Assembly (NCBI RefSeq): GCF_900009265.2
Contig: NZ_LR735022.1
Coordinates: 150,364-201,102, forward strand
Length of the DNA: 50,739 nucleotides
Origin: Planktothrix paucivesiculata PCC 9631
GTDB taxonomy: Bacteria; Cyanobacteriota; Cyanobacteriia; Cyanobacteriales; Microcoleaceae
Reading direction: 5' to 3'
In this document: in pieces, positions 25,835 through 34,711 of the stretch
Numbering within the stretch: position 1 is the first letter of the stretch
Layout of the letters: the number at the start of each line of letters is the position of its first letter
The notes under the pieces: model-generated
The model's input: only the letters and a program-made list of their open reading frames with translations
Told to the model about the DNA's origin: nothing
Database searches by the model: none
Program-made: the position numbers and the translations under genes

Positions 25835-26044
25835 TTAAGTCTCACTCTTGTTTTCCACCGCTTCACCCTTGCACTTAGCTAATCGGTATAAAGTGAGTGG
25901 ACTGTGACGGTTATGTTCTTCCACCATAGCAATTAATTCATCCAGTGCGAGGGTAACAGCGTCAATTTTGCAAATAGCCTCCCGCCAGTTTGCAACAGAA
26001 CGTGCTCTTGTCTCTGCATCAGGTATTGTGCGTGGTTTATTCAT
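25835..26044 (-). CDS. Small hypothetical protein
   Basis: A 69-residue soluble protein, MNKPRTIPDAETRARSVANW..., rich in charged residues and predicted helical. It overlaps the end of the preceding 114-residue gene by 4 bp (ATGA), a sign of translational coupling. I do not recognise a family. The pair resembles in size a two-gene toxin-antitoxin unit, but no supporting motif is visible. Confidence 0.55.
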   Translation of the reverse strand: MNKPRTIPDAETRARSVANWREAICKIDAVTLALDELIAMVEEHNRHSPLTLYRLAKCKGEAVENKSET

Positions 26045-26385
26045 GGTAGGTTCCAGATCCTTTTACTTTCTTGAGTGGTTGCTTCCACCGCATCAGCCGT
26101 TACTGAAGCTTGTTCAATAGTTTGACTCAATAAATTGATCATAGCAGTAGGAGCAATAGGTTGAGCCTCAGCGATCGCTAATGTCAGAGTAGCTAGACGT
26201 GAATAAGGATTTCTCAGACGCTCTGCGCCATTTTGTAATTGTTCCAATTCTGGAATTGTTTCCTCCGTCTCACCATACGCTTCAAACAAATTATACTCGG
26301 CTGTTTTTGCTTGATCTATCAATTCAACTAAACGTCGTTGCAGGTTGAAAATAATCATCAAAGTTTGAGGGGATACTTTTGCCAT
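26041..26385 (-). CDS. Small helical hypothetical protein
   Basis: 114 residues, nearly all helical, with heptad-like spacing (IIFNLQRRLVELIDQAKTA, ELEQLQNGAERL, INLLSQTIEQASVTADAV). No signal, membrane helix or catalytic motif is visible and no family is recognised. It comes first in a two-gene unit with the 69-residue protein, overlapping 4 bp. A MITE-like inverted-repeat element lies just upstream and may carry its promoter. Confidence 0.55.
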   Translation of the reverse strand: MAKVSPQTLMIIFNLQRRLVELIDQAKTAEYNLFEAYGETEETIPELEQLQNGAERLRNPYSRLATLTLAIAEAQPIAPTAMINLLSQTIEQASVTADAVEATTQESKRIWNLP

Positions 26386-26437
26386 ATTGAACTTATATAA
26401 ATCTACAATCTACTACGGTACAACGATTGGCTGTTAA

Positions 26438-26553
26438 CTATAGTAATCCTAAATAGGTTGTAACATTTTAATACTGACATGAAACAGCCAGAAGTATTCC
26501 CTGTTCCCTATTGCCCAGGAATTTTGGACACAACTCAAATAGGATTGCTATAG
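26438..26553. mobile_element. MITE-like element with ~24-bp imperfect terminal inverted repeats
   Basis: The left arm (26438-26461, starting CTATAGTAATCCTA) and the reverse complement of the right arm (26530-26553, CTATAGCAATCCTA) match at 19 of 24 positions. The element is 116 bp, non-coding, and fills most of the gap between the OGT-like gene and the small helical gene. A clear target-site duplication was not found. Confidence 0.5.
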
Positions 26554-26580
26554 GTTACAAAAAATCCTACTATCGTTGAA

Positions 26581-28800
26581 TTAATTTTTACCCTCAATAT
26601 AGTTTAACCACATTTGTTCATAAGCATTTTCCATTTCCCGGGTAAATTTTTTCCCATTCCACAACGGAGCCGTTTGTCGATTTTTCCTTAATTTCCAAGC
26701 AATTTGTTGGCGTAAATTCTCATCTTTTCCTAACTTAATTCCCCATTCCACATATTCCTCATCTGTCCAAGCAATACCCTCTGTAATTCCGGCATTAATC
26801 ATCATCGTATAACTATTTCGGGCTGAGAATTGTTGCCCGACTCTTGTTACCAATGGAATCCCCATCCACAGAGTTTCCATAGTGGTTGTCGCCCCATTAT
26901 AGGGATAGGTATCGAGTACCACATCAGCAATGGCTAAATTAGCTCTATGGATGGCTTCTGTGGCTGATAAGGGTAGGAGTTTTAAGCGATCGCCCTCTAC
27001 CCCCACCGATTCAGCAATTTCAGCATAAAATGTTTTTAAGGATTCTTGATCGGCCATGCCTTTAATCAGGAAATAACTATTAGGAACTTCCTTTAAAATT
27101 TGTAACTGTAATTTAGCCGTATCTGGATGATATTTATATCCTCGTTGAGCCGTAAAATAAATAATAGCATCATTAGGAATATCTAACTGATCTCGACGAA
27201 TATTAGAAACAGCGACTTCAAAACCATCCACCGCAATATAGGTTTGAGGTAAACGCCAAATTTTTTCACTGTAGTAATTTTGAGCATCTTCAGGTAACAC
27301 ATAAGGGTCGGCAATAAAATAGTCAATAGATGGAATTTCAGACCCATCCCACCCTAACCAAGTCACTTGAATGGGTGCTGGTTTAATGGCTAAGGTTTCA
27401 CAGGTAGAGCTTAAAGTTAAGCTATCAAGATCCACTAAAATATCAATCTCATCTTCATAAATTTTTGGGGCGACTTCCCTTCCTTCTAACCCTAATTGAT
27501 GGGCTTTATTGCTTTTATTAATAAACCAGCTTTGCAATTCATCGGGTTGATCTAAAGCCGCCAATAAATAAGTATGAATAACAAATTTTTCTCGATCATG
27601 GTGTTCAAATAAACTCCGAGTTAACCAACCAACAGAATGACCGCGTAAACAATGAGAAACATAGCCAATTTTTAGGGGTTTTTCCGTAGAGTTAGAGGTT
27701 TTAGGCCGAGATTTCCACTGACGACATTGCTCTATAACCTGCGGAATTTGACTTTCTATATTAGACTGAAGAAATTGCGAAACTTCGCGCCGAATTAATA
27801 AATTTTCCTGGATTTTATCTTGAAAATAGGGAAAGAAAAAAGTTGTGGTAAAACAACCCACCGTTAAATCATAGGAAAAAGTTGGCTTTTCTGTGACTAA
27901 CCGAGTTAGCAGGGAGTGGTAATCTTCCATCACCGAGCAGACCTGTTTCCAGCGTCCACCTGCACTCATTAAACCTCGAAGTAATAAAAATCTCGCATAA
28001 ACTTGATCGGGGAAATCTTCCGCCATCGAGTAACAATACTCCGCCGCTTCTATTCCTTTGGCATATTCCCCAATATCTTGATAAAACATAGACAGACATC
28101 GGAGTAATTCGGGATGTTTAGGATGCAATCTTAACCCTAGCTCTGTAAACTTAATCGAGAGATTTGTTTGATGTCGAGAGTAAGCTAATCTATAAATAAA
28201 TGGAATTAAAAAATTGAGATAAGATTGAATATCGGTAATATAATTAAGAGAAGTTTCAGCAAATTGGTATGATAAAGGATTTTCAGGTGCTTGCTGGCAA
28301 ATTTTATCTAAAACTTGAAGTAAAAGTTCAGGATTAATGTCTGTTGTTGGAATAGGATCGGATTTCAGTAAATCCAAAATTCCCCATTCAATTAGTTCTT
28401 CACCGGTATAGGTTTGACCTATAGCAGATAATTGAACTAAATGCAATAAATTATTAATATATGTGGGATCAATTTCCCGAATATGCTGGCGAATTACCCA
28501 GGCTTTTGTATAATCTTCTAATATTAGCTGTTGGCGTTCGGCTTCCGTTTCTAAAACTTGGATTAATTCCTGTGTCCACTGTTCAATTTCTTCCGGTTCT
28601 CCCTCCGCCATTGCTACTAACCAAGTCGTTTGAGCTTCAACTTCCTGTCCTTGTAGCAACAGTAATAAACCCAAATACCAGTAAGAGGAAGTGATTTCTG
28701 GCTGAGTATTAATCAGTTCTTCATAATGATTTATAGCGGCAACATAATCGCCTGTTTCCAGATATTTAATCCCTTGTTGATTCCCGTTTAGTAAATTCAT
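26581..28800 (-). CDS. TPR / GT41 O-glycosyltransferase-like protein (SPINDLY/OGT family), copy A
   Basis: 739 residues. TPR-like helices occupy about 8-75 (YVAAINHYEELINTQPE) and further helical repeats run to about 290. The GT41 catalytic region (about 375-735) has IGYVSHCLRGHSVGWL, with the OGT-type His preserved, then QVTWLGWDGSEIPSIDYFIAD, AQRGYKYHPDT and LDTYPYNGATTTMETLWMGIP with GQQFSARNSYT. Such enzymes transfer GlcNAc or fucose to Ser/Thr of proteins. It is a tandem paralogue of the gene at 28917-31157, with the C-terminal half much more alike than the N-terminal half. It lies in the same orientation as pilA, so pilin is a candidate target. Confidence 0.87.
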   Translation of the reverse strand: MNLLNGNQQGIKYLETGDYVAAINHYEELINTQPEITSSYWYLGLLLLLQGQEVEAQTTWLVAMAEGEPEEIEQWTQELIQVLETEAERQQLILEDYTKAWVIRQHIREIDPTYINNLLHLVQLSAIGQTYTGEELIEWGILDLLKSDPIPTTDINPELLLQVLDKICQQAPENPLSYQFAETSLNYITDIQSYLNFLIPFIYRLAYSRHQTNLSIKFTELGLRLHPKHPELLRCLSMFYQDIGEYAKGIEAAEYCYSMAEDFPDQVYARFLLLRGLMSAGGRWKQVCSVMEDYHSLLTRLVTEKPTFSYDLTVGCFTTTFFFPYFQDKIQENLLIRREVSQFLQSNIESQIPQVIEQCRQWKSRPKTSNSTEKPLKIGYVSHCLRGHSVGWLTRSLFEHHDREKFVIHTYLLAALDQPDELQSWFINKSNKAHQLGLEGREVAPKIYEDEIDILVDLDSLTLSSTCETLAIKPAPIQVTWLGWDGSEIPSIDYFIADPYVLPEDAQNYYSEKIWRLPQTYIAVDGFEVAVSNIRRDQLDIPNDAIIYFTAQRGYKYHPDTAKLQLQILKEVPNSYFLIKGMADQESLKTFYAEIAESVGVEGDRLKLLPLSATEAIHRANLAIADVVLDTYPYNGATTTMETLWMGIPLVTRVGQQFSARNSYTMMINAGITEGIAWTDEEYVEWGIKLGKDENLRQQIAWKLRKNRQTAPLWNGKKFTREMENAYEQMWLNYIEGKN

Positions 28801-28863
28801 TGGAGTAGTTTAAGTAAAAAATTAACAGATTTATTGGTCTTAAAAAAATATCTCAATTCCTTT

Positions 28864-28884
28864 GTAGGAGCGAGGCGCGCCTAC
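28864..28884. repeat. GTAGG/CCTAC hairpin between the tandem GT41 genes
   Basis: GTAGGAGCG (28864-28872) pairs with CGCGCCTAC (28876-28884) with one mismatch and a 3-nt loop. It belongs to the same GTAGG...CCTAC class as 45527-45553. Confidence 0.5.
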
Positions 28885-28916
28885 TACTATCAAAATTTTA
28901 AGCATAAATTACAAAT

Positions 28917-31157
28917 TCAAGTTTTATTATTAATATAATTTAACCACATTTGTTCATAAGCATTCTCCATTTCCCGGGTAAATTGTTTCCCATTCCATAA
29001 CGGAGCCGTTTGTCGATTTTTGATCAATTTCCAAGAAATTTGACTTCGCAAATTTTCATCCGTTCCTAACTTAATCCCCCATTGTACATATTCCTCATCT
29101 GTCCAGGCAATTCCCTCGGTAATTCCCGCATTGATCATCATGGTATAACTATTTCGGGCTGAAAATTGTTGTCCGACTCGGGTTACCATCGGAATCCCCA
29201 TCCATAGAGTTTCCATGGTGGTTGTCGCCCCATTATAAGGGTAGGTATCGAGTACCACATCAGCAATGGCTAAATTAGCGCGATGGACGGCTTCTGTGGG
29301 TGACGACGGGAGTAGTTTTAAGCGATCGCAATCTACCCCTACAGAGTCAGCAATTTCAGAATAAAAAGTTTTGAGTGATTTTTGATCGGCTACTCCTTTA
29401 ATAATAAAATAACTATTAGGAACAGCTTTGAGAATTGCTAATTGTAATTGGGCCGTGTGGGGATGATATTTATATCCCCGTTGAGCCACAAAATAAATAA
29501 TCGCATCACTGGGAATATCCAACTGATCTCGTCGAACGTTGGGAATACCCACTTCAAAGCCATCGACAGCCAAATAAGTTTGAGGGAGACGCCAAATTTT
29601 TTCATTGTAGTAACTTTGAGCGTCTTCAGTTAACACATAAGGGTCAGCAATATAATAATCAATAGTGGGAATTTCAGACGCATCCCATCCTAACCAAGTG
29701 ACTTGTACAGGTGCAGGTTTAACAGCCATAGCCTCAGCAGTTGATGTCAAAGTCAGACTATCAAGATCAATTAAAATATCAATTTCATCTTGATCAATTT
29801 TTTCAGCCGCTTCCAGACCACTGAACTCTAATTTACGAACGTTTTCAATATTATTAACATACCAATCTTGGACTTGATTGTAATTATAATGATCGTAACA
29901 AATAAAATAACCAAAAATTTCAAACTTTTCTTTGTTATGATATTGAAATAACCACCGCGCCAGCCAACCCACGGAATGGGAACGAAAACAATGGGAAATA
30001 TATCCGATTTTTAAGCGTCGTTCAACAGCAGGCTGGTGGAAACGGGTAGTTTGTCGGTGGCGATATCGTTCTATTTGTTCCTTCGCATAGTTTTCTATAT
30101 TTAATTGAGCCAGGTTAGAAACTTCACTTCTTAGCCTGGTATTTTCTTGAGGATTATCTTCAAAGTAAGGGGAAAAAAACATTGTATTAAATAATCTAAT
30201 CGTCTCCACTTGCGATAAATCGGTTGGCTGTTCTTCTAATAACAATTTTAATAAATCTTTTTGCTGTTCCGTGGTTTCAACAAATTCTTTCCAGTAGCCC
30301 CCAGCACTCATTAATCCCCGCATAATGAGGTGGATAGCAAAAAATTTTTCGGCTAAATTTTTCGTTAGGGAAAAATAGAGTTTAGCAGCTTGGATTCCCT
30401 GGTCAAAACGGTTGCTATCTTGATAGACAGAAGCACTAAAACAGAGTAATTCAGGATGTTCAGGAGCTAAACGCAAACCCAGTTCAGTAAATTTGGCGGC
30501 GGTACTGAGTTGTTTGGCTGAGTGAGCCATTTTATACACAAAAGGAATGATCAGTTGATTAATAAAGACATCGGTGTTCCGAATATGAACTAAACTGGCT
30601 TCTGTTAAATTCAGGGATGAAGTGAGTAAGGGAGCACTATCTACAACACTTTTAATGACTTCGAGTAATAATTCTGAATCTACCGTTGCGGATTCTTGTT
30701 TGAGCAACTCCAGCAAACCTAATTCAATCGGTTCTCGACCGGTGTAGGTGCGTAAACAGATTGATAATCCGGTTAAATGCAGTAGATTATTAATATCCGT
30801 CGGCTGAATTTCTCGGATATGTTGTCGAATAGCCCAAGCTACGGCATAGTCTTCTAATTCTAAGCGTTGTCGCTCGGCTTCGATTTCCAAGACCTGAATT
30901 AATTCTTGAGTCCACTCCTCTATTTGTTCCGGCTCCCCATCGGCCATCCCAAATAACCAAGTGGTTTGTGCCTCTGCTTCTTGCCCTTGCAATAGCAACA
31001 CCAATCCTAAATACCAATAATGAGATTTTATTTCCGGTTGGACTTCAATGGCTTGTTCATAAAGTTTTGCAGCCTCAGTATAATTATTTTTTAATAACAA
31101 TTGTTCAGCTTTTTCTTGCCAATCCGATGTCATAGCTAGTAAATCTTGAGCAACCAT
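28917..31157 (-). CDS. TPR / GT41 O-glycosyltransferase-like protein (SPINDLY/OGT family), copy B
   Basis: 746 residues, colinear with copy A. TPR-like part about 13-80 (NYTEAAKLYEQAIEVQPEIKS, split), then diverged helical repeats. The catalytic part has IGYISHCFRSHSVGWL with the conserved His, QVTWLGWDASEIPTIDYYIAD, AQRGYKYHPHT and LDTYPYNGATTTMETLWMGIP. The last 200 residues differ from copy A only at scattered sites. It starts with MVAQDLLAMTSDW; a second Met at residue 9 is also possible. It is 108 bp downstream of pilA on the same strand, separated by a terminator-like hairpin. Confidence 0.87.
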   Translation of the reverse strand: MVAQDLLAMTSDWQEKAEQLLLKNNYTEAAKLYEQAIEVQPEIKSHYWYLGLVLLLQGQEAEAQTTWLFGMADGEPEQIEEWTQELIQVLEIEAERQRLELEDYAVAWAIRQHIREIQPTDINNLLHLTGLSICLRTYTGREPIELGLLELLKQESATVDSELLLEVIKSVVDSAPLLTSSLNLTEASLVHIRNTDVFINQLIIPFVYKMAHSAKQLSTAAKFTELGLRLAPEHPELLCFSASVYQDSNRFDQGIQAAKLYFSLTKNLAEKFFAIHLIMRGLMSAGGYWKEFVETTEQQKDLLKLLLEEQPTDLSQVETIRLFNTMFFSPYFEDNPQENTRLRSEVSNLAQLNIENYAKEQIERYRHRQTTRFHQPAVERRLKIGYISHCFRSHSVGWLARWLFQYHNKEKFEIFGYFICYDHYNYNQVQDWYVNNIENVRKLEFSGLEAAEKIDQDEIDILIDLDSLTLTSTAEAMAVKPAPVQVTWLGWDASEIPTIDYYIADPYVLTEDAQSYYNEKIWRLPQTYLAVDGFEVGIPNVRRDQLDIPSDAIIYFVAQRGYKYHPHTAQLQLAILKAVPNSYFIIKGVADQKSLKTFYSEIADSVGVDCDRLKLLPSSPTEAVHRANLAIADVVLDTYPYNGATTTMETLWMGIPMVTRVGQQFSARNSYTMMINAGITEGIAWTDEEYVQWGIKLGTDENLRSQISWKLIKNRQTAPLWNGKQFTREMENAYEQMWLNYINNKT

Positions 31158-31194
31158 ATCATCCTATTCTATCATTTAAAAAATACATACAACA

Positions 31195-31225
31195 AAGCAG
31201 GTAGGAATAACAACTCCACCTGCTT
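31195..31225 (-). terminator. Terminator-like hairpin after pilA
   Basis: AAGCAGGT (31195-31202) pairs with ACCTGCTT (31218-31225), and inner bases GGA/TCC add to the stem. On the pilA (minus) strand it is followed by a TG-rich then T-rich tract; on the plus strand by TTTTT. It probably separates pilA from copy B of the GT41 gene. Confidence 0.65.
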
Positions 31226-31264
31226 ATTGTTTTTAACAAGGAAATTCCTTCAAACTGACAGTTA

Positions 31265-31789
31265 CTATTTCGTCACGACGGTCATGGCAGCTGCACAACC
31301 TACGACAGTTCCATCATTGGTCGTAGCAACAGGAGTTCCTGGGGCAGTGGTTTCACAAAGTACACTCTGAGCAGTCTTGGCATCACTGCCTGGAACCAGC
31401 ACCAATCCAACACCACCAGCATACCCTTTCAAAGCTGAAGTGTTAATAGGTGCAGCAAGACTACCGACGTTACTGGTTGTAGTCGCACTGATTGTATAAA
31501 CATAGTTAGAGGTTTGTGTTTTGAGGCCAATTCCTAGTTGCGTGACATCAGATCCAAAACCATTGTTTTCCACAAAGAAGGCTTGCTGACCTTTGTTAAT
31601 GGAAGAAATATATTGTTTTCCTTCGGATTGTTTGGCTTTGTTAGCTTGGCTGAGGAAGGAAGGCAGAGCAATCGCAGCCAAAATACCGATGATGATGATA
31701 ACAACTAACAGTTCAATTAAGGTGAAACCTTCTTCTTTTTTTCTATTAGAAACGTATTGCAGGAATTTAGCTTTAAATTCAGTCTTCAT
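31265..31789 (-). CDS. pilA: Type IV major pilin-like protein
   Basis: 174 residues from the ATG at 31789, chosen because GGAGAAAAG lies just upstream; an earlier in-frame start would only add an unlikely leader. The 21-residue leader ends KKEEG, followed by FTLIELLVVIIIIGILAAIA, the class IV-a prepilin signature with cleavage after Gly21 and Glu5 of the mature chain. The globular part is Ser/Thr-rich (TISATTTSNVGS), with two cysteines near the C-terminus (LCETTA, VGCAAA) that can form the D-loop disulfide. The many Ser/Thr residues offer O-glycosylation sites, fitting the GT41 neighbours. Confidence 0.93.
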   Translation of the reverse strand: MKTEFKAKFLQYVSNRKKEEGFTLIELLVVIIIIGILAAIALPSFLSQANKAKQSEGKQYISSINKGQQAFFVENNGFGSDVTQLGIGLKTQTSNYVYTISATTTSNVGSLAAPINTSALKGYAGGVGLVLVPGSDAKTAQSVLCETTAPGTPVATTNDGTVVGCAAAMTVVTK

Positions 31790-31862
31790 AGTCTTTTCTC
31801 CGTTTGGGGGGATGTTTAACTTTTTATCTGGTAGTTCTAACTTACCCACCTAATTGAAAGTT

Positions 31863-31891
31863 CATATCACCCCAACAAAAAATTTTTTCAA
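31863..31891 (-). promoter_or_regulatory. pilA promoter candidate
   Basis: On the minus strand TTGAAA (31891-31886) and GATATG (31868-31863) are exactly 17 bp apart. The predicted start of transcription leaves a leader of roughly 65 nt before the ATG at 31789. The -35 overlaps the last codon of the upstream methyltransferase gene. Confidence 0.55.
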
Positions 31892-33216
31892 TTTGATCCT
31901 GAACGCTCCAAAAGCACATAAAGAAAGGCATCCAGAAGGGTGAGGAGTTCTTTGACCTGCTGTAATGCCCTCTGGCCAGTAATAGGTTCTAGGGTAACTG
32001 AATCTACAGAATAGATGTGTTGCCAACGTTCTGCCAGGAACATTACCGTCTGTCCTCCACTCCACAAGGGCAGCAAGCAGGCTGCGCGACTACTCTCAAG
32101 AGTAATAGGTATGGGAGTGGGTAACTTCACATATTGGCTAATTTCATAGGGTCTATGGGTTTTGATAGATTCAATTAGGTCTGCTTTAGCTTGATCGGTT
32201 CTCAGTTGGGGATGTAAATGAACTTGTGCGGTTTGCCAGTTGGCTTCAGTCCATTCACCAACCGGGACAATACACTCCTGCTCAGAATGACCACACCAAA
32301 AATCCAATAATCGATGGACAGGATGAATCAACTCAAATAAATGTAACTGCTCCTCCACCGATGCTTCTGGTAAACTTAAGGCTAGAAAGCCAGGTAAGTG
32401 ATCAGGCTCATTGAATAAATCCATTAGTTCCCATTGTTGCCATTTCACCATACTCAGAAACTGTAAATCAGTTGCTTTCAAAACAGCAAAAACCTCTGGT
32501 ATTGTATAGCCTTTATCCCCTTGTAATAAGTAATTGACAAGCAACCATTCTTCGTTTTTATAACCTGGCGTATTCCAAGTTTGAGCTTTCAGTAAAACTT
32601 CATTTTTGATAGAATTTATCGTATCTCTGGCTACCTCTGCCTTAAGTTCTTGAGAAGATTCATCCATCACTCCCATCATCTTAAATAACGATTGCGCCCG
32701 AAAATAATTTGCTCTTTGATGTAAACTATGTAGATTGGCTCTAATAATGCCCTGTGGTTTTAAAACCTGTTTTATCGCTTGCATCGAATTGAATAAATTC
32801 GGGCACAGATAAAGAACTTCATCCGCATTAACATAATCAAACTGATAACCCAGTTGAGGTAAGTCTTCTATTGACAATACATAAAATTCAGCATTTTCAA
32901 ACCCATTAAACTTTAAACGCTGTCGGGCTAGTTCTACCGATTGTTCAGAAATATCAATCCCAACAATTTTAGCCCCAGGATTGGCTTCGGCTAAGACTAA
33001 GGACTTATATCCGGTTCCACACCCAGCATCTAAAATTAGTTTACCTTCTGTATTAATTAATTTTTTATATTTCAAATAATAAGGGGTGACTAAATTATGA
33101 ATAAACAGTAATTCATAGTCATTTTTAGGAGATTTATCTAAAGGAATTCTCGGATAAGGGGCTGAATCAAACTGCTGACGAATTTTTTTGAATAATTCAG
33201 TATTTTGATTTTCCAT
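31888..33216 (-). CDS. Class I SAM-dependent methyltransferase, paralogue 1 of 3
   Basis: 442 residues. The N-terminal segment QFDSAPYPRIPLDKSPKNDY precedes the methyltransferase core (about 55-190): KLILDAGCGTGYKSLVLAEA (motif I), KIVGIDISEQSVELARQRL and IEDLPQLGYQFDYV. The C-terminal 230 residues are a conserved domain with GDKGYTIPEVF, HRLLDFWCGH and SSRAACLLPLW; I do not know its function, but it probably binds the acceptor. It is the last of three tandem paralogues and the immediate upstream neighbour of pilA. It ends SGSN instead of the RSL of the other two. Confidence 0.85.
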   Translation of the reverse strand: MENQNTELFKKIRQQFDSAPYPRIPLDKSPKNDYELLFIHNLVTPYYLKYKKLINTEGKLILDAGCGTGYKSLVLAEANPGAKIVGIDISEQSVELARQRLKFNGFENAEFYVLSIEDLPQLGYQFDYVNADEVLYLCPNLFNSMQAIKQVLKPQGIIRANLHSLHQRANYFRAQSLFKMMGVMDESSQELKAEVARDTINSIKNEVLLKAQTWNTPGYKNEEWLLVNYLLQGDKGYTIPEVFAVLKATDLQFLSMVKWQQWELMDLFNEPDHLPGFLALSLPEASVEEQLHLFELIHPVHRLLDFWCGHSEQECIVPVGEWTEANWQTAQVHLHPQLRTDQAKADLIESIKTHRPYEISQYVKLPTPIPITLESSRAACLLPLWSGGQTVMFLAERWQHIYSVDSVTLEPITGQRALQQVKELLTLLDAFLYVLLERSGSN

Positions 33217-33321
33217 AATGTTTTTTCTGTAAAAATATGTTTTTTTCTTAATTAAAAGCTGACAAAGAGATTATCAATTTTATCATTAAATTCAACTAGG
33301 AACTATTTTTTTACATCCATT

Positions 33322-34647
33322 TTAAAGCGATCGCTCTAACAGGATATACAAAAACGGTTCCAGATCACTAAGCAGTTCTTTCACTTGCTCAAAAGCCATC
33401 TGATCACTAATCAATTCTAGTGTCACAGAATCTACCGGTTGGATCTGTTTCCATCCTTCCACCAAAGACAGGACAGACTGTTCACCCTCCCACAACGGCA
33501 GCAAACAAGCAGCGCGACTACTCTCGAGATGGATAGTAACCAGTGTGGGCAACTTGACATACTGGCTAATTTCATAAGGTTGATGGGTCGTAATACATTG
33601 AATCAGGTCTTCCTGGGCTTGAACAGTTCTCAGTTGAGGGTGCAAATAAACTCTTGCGGTTTCCCAGTCCCTATCCTCCCAATCTGAAACCGGAACACCG
33701 GACATATGATCATTGGGATGACCGCACCAAAAATCCAATAACCGATGAATTGGATGTAACAATTCATAGAAATGTAAGCGTTCTTCGATAGACAATTCGG
33801 GCAAGCTGAGGGCTAGAAAGGCAGGTAAATTTTCTGGATCTTCAAATAAATCTAAGGGTTCCCACTGTCGCCAACTAACCATACTAATAAACTCTAAATC
33901 AACCGTTCTCAGCGCTGAAAATAAATCAGGAATCGTATAACCTTTGTCTCCCTGAAATAAATAGTTCATTAAAACCCATTCTTTTTCATTTATTTTTTCA
34001 GGCTTATAGGTTTGGGACTTTAATAAAACTGGATTTTTAAAAGATTCCATTAGTTCACCGATGAAGTTAATTTCTAACTCCGTCGGGTTTCCATTCATTA
34101 ATCCAATCCTGTTAAATAGGGATTGCGCCCGAAAGTAATTAACTCGCTGAAATGCACTATGAAGATTTGTTCTAATCATTCCCTCTGGCTTCAATACTGA
34201 TTTCATTGCCTTCAGAGGGACTGTAATATCAGGAAATAAATAGAGAGATTCATCATGATTAATGTAATCAAACTGATAACCGAGTTGAGGTAAGTCTTCT
34301 ATTGGCAACACATGAAATTCTGTATTATCAAAGCCATGATATTCTAACCGTTGACGAGCCAGTTCTACCGATTGCTCAGAAATATCAATTCCAACAATCT
34401 TAGCCCCAGGATTGGCTTCGGCTAAGACTAAGGACTTATATCCAGTTCCACACCCAGCATCTAAAATGACTTTTCCTTCTGTGTTAATAACTGTTTTATA
34501 TTTGAGATAATAAGGCGTGACTAAATTATGAATAAACAGCAATTCATAATCAGTTTTCGGTGATTTTTCTAAGGGAATTCTCGGATAAGGTGCTGAATCA
34601 AACTGTTGACGAATTTTTTTTAATAATTCAGGATCGTGATTTTCCAT
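33322..34647 (-). CDS. Class I SAM-dependent methyltransferase, paralogue 2 of 3
   Basis: 441 residues with the same two-part build: QFDSAPYPRIPLEKSPK, then KVILDAGCGTGYKSLVLAEA and IVGIDISEQSVELARQRL, and the C-terminal domain with GDKGYTIPDLF, HRLLDFWCGHP and SSRAACLLPLWEGEQ. The first 110 residues are almost identical to the other two copies, while the middle third has diverged. Paralogues 2 and 3 share the ending FLYILLERSL. It is separated from copy 1 by 105 bp and from copy 3 by 64 bp. Confidence 0.85.
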   Translation of the reverse strand: MENHDPELLKKIRQQFDSAPYPRIPLEKSPKTDYELLFIHNLVTPYYLKYKTVINTEGKVILDAGCGTGYKSLVLAEANPGAKIVGIDISEQSVELARQRLEYHGFDNTEFHVLPIEDLPQLGYQFDYINHDESLYLFPDITVPLKAMKSVLKPEGMIRTNLHSAFQRVNYFRAQSLFNRIGLMNGNPTELEINFIGELMESFKNPVLLKSQTYKPEKINEKEWVLMNYLFQGDKGYTIPDLFSALRTVDLEFISMVSWRQWEPLDLFEDPENLPAFLALSLPELSIEERLHFYELLHPIHRLLDFWCGHPNDHMSGVPVSDWEDRDWETARVYLHPQLRTVQAQEDLIQCITTHQPYEISQYVKLPTLVTIHLESSRAACLLPLWEGEQSVLSLVEGWKQIQPVDSVTLELISDQMAFEQVKELLSDLEPFLYILLERSL

Positions 34648-34711
34648 GATAGTTTTTTCTGTTAATTATAGCAGTCGAGATCGGGAATTTTTTTCCTTTT
34701 TTTAATTCATT

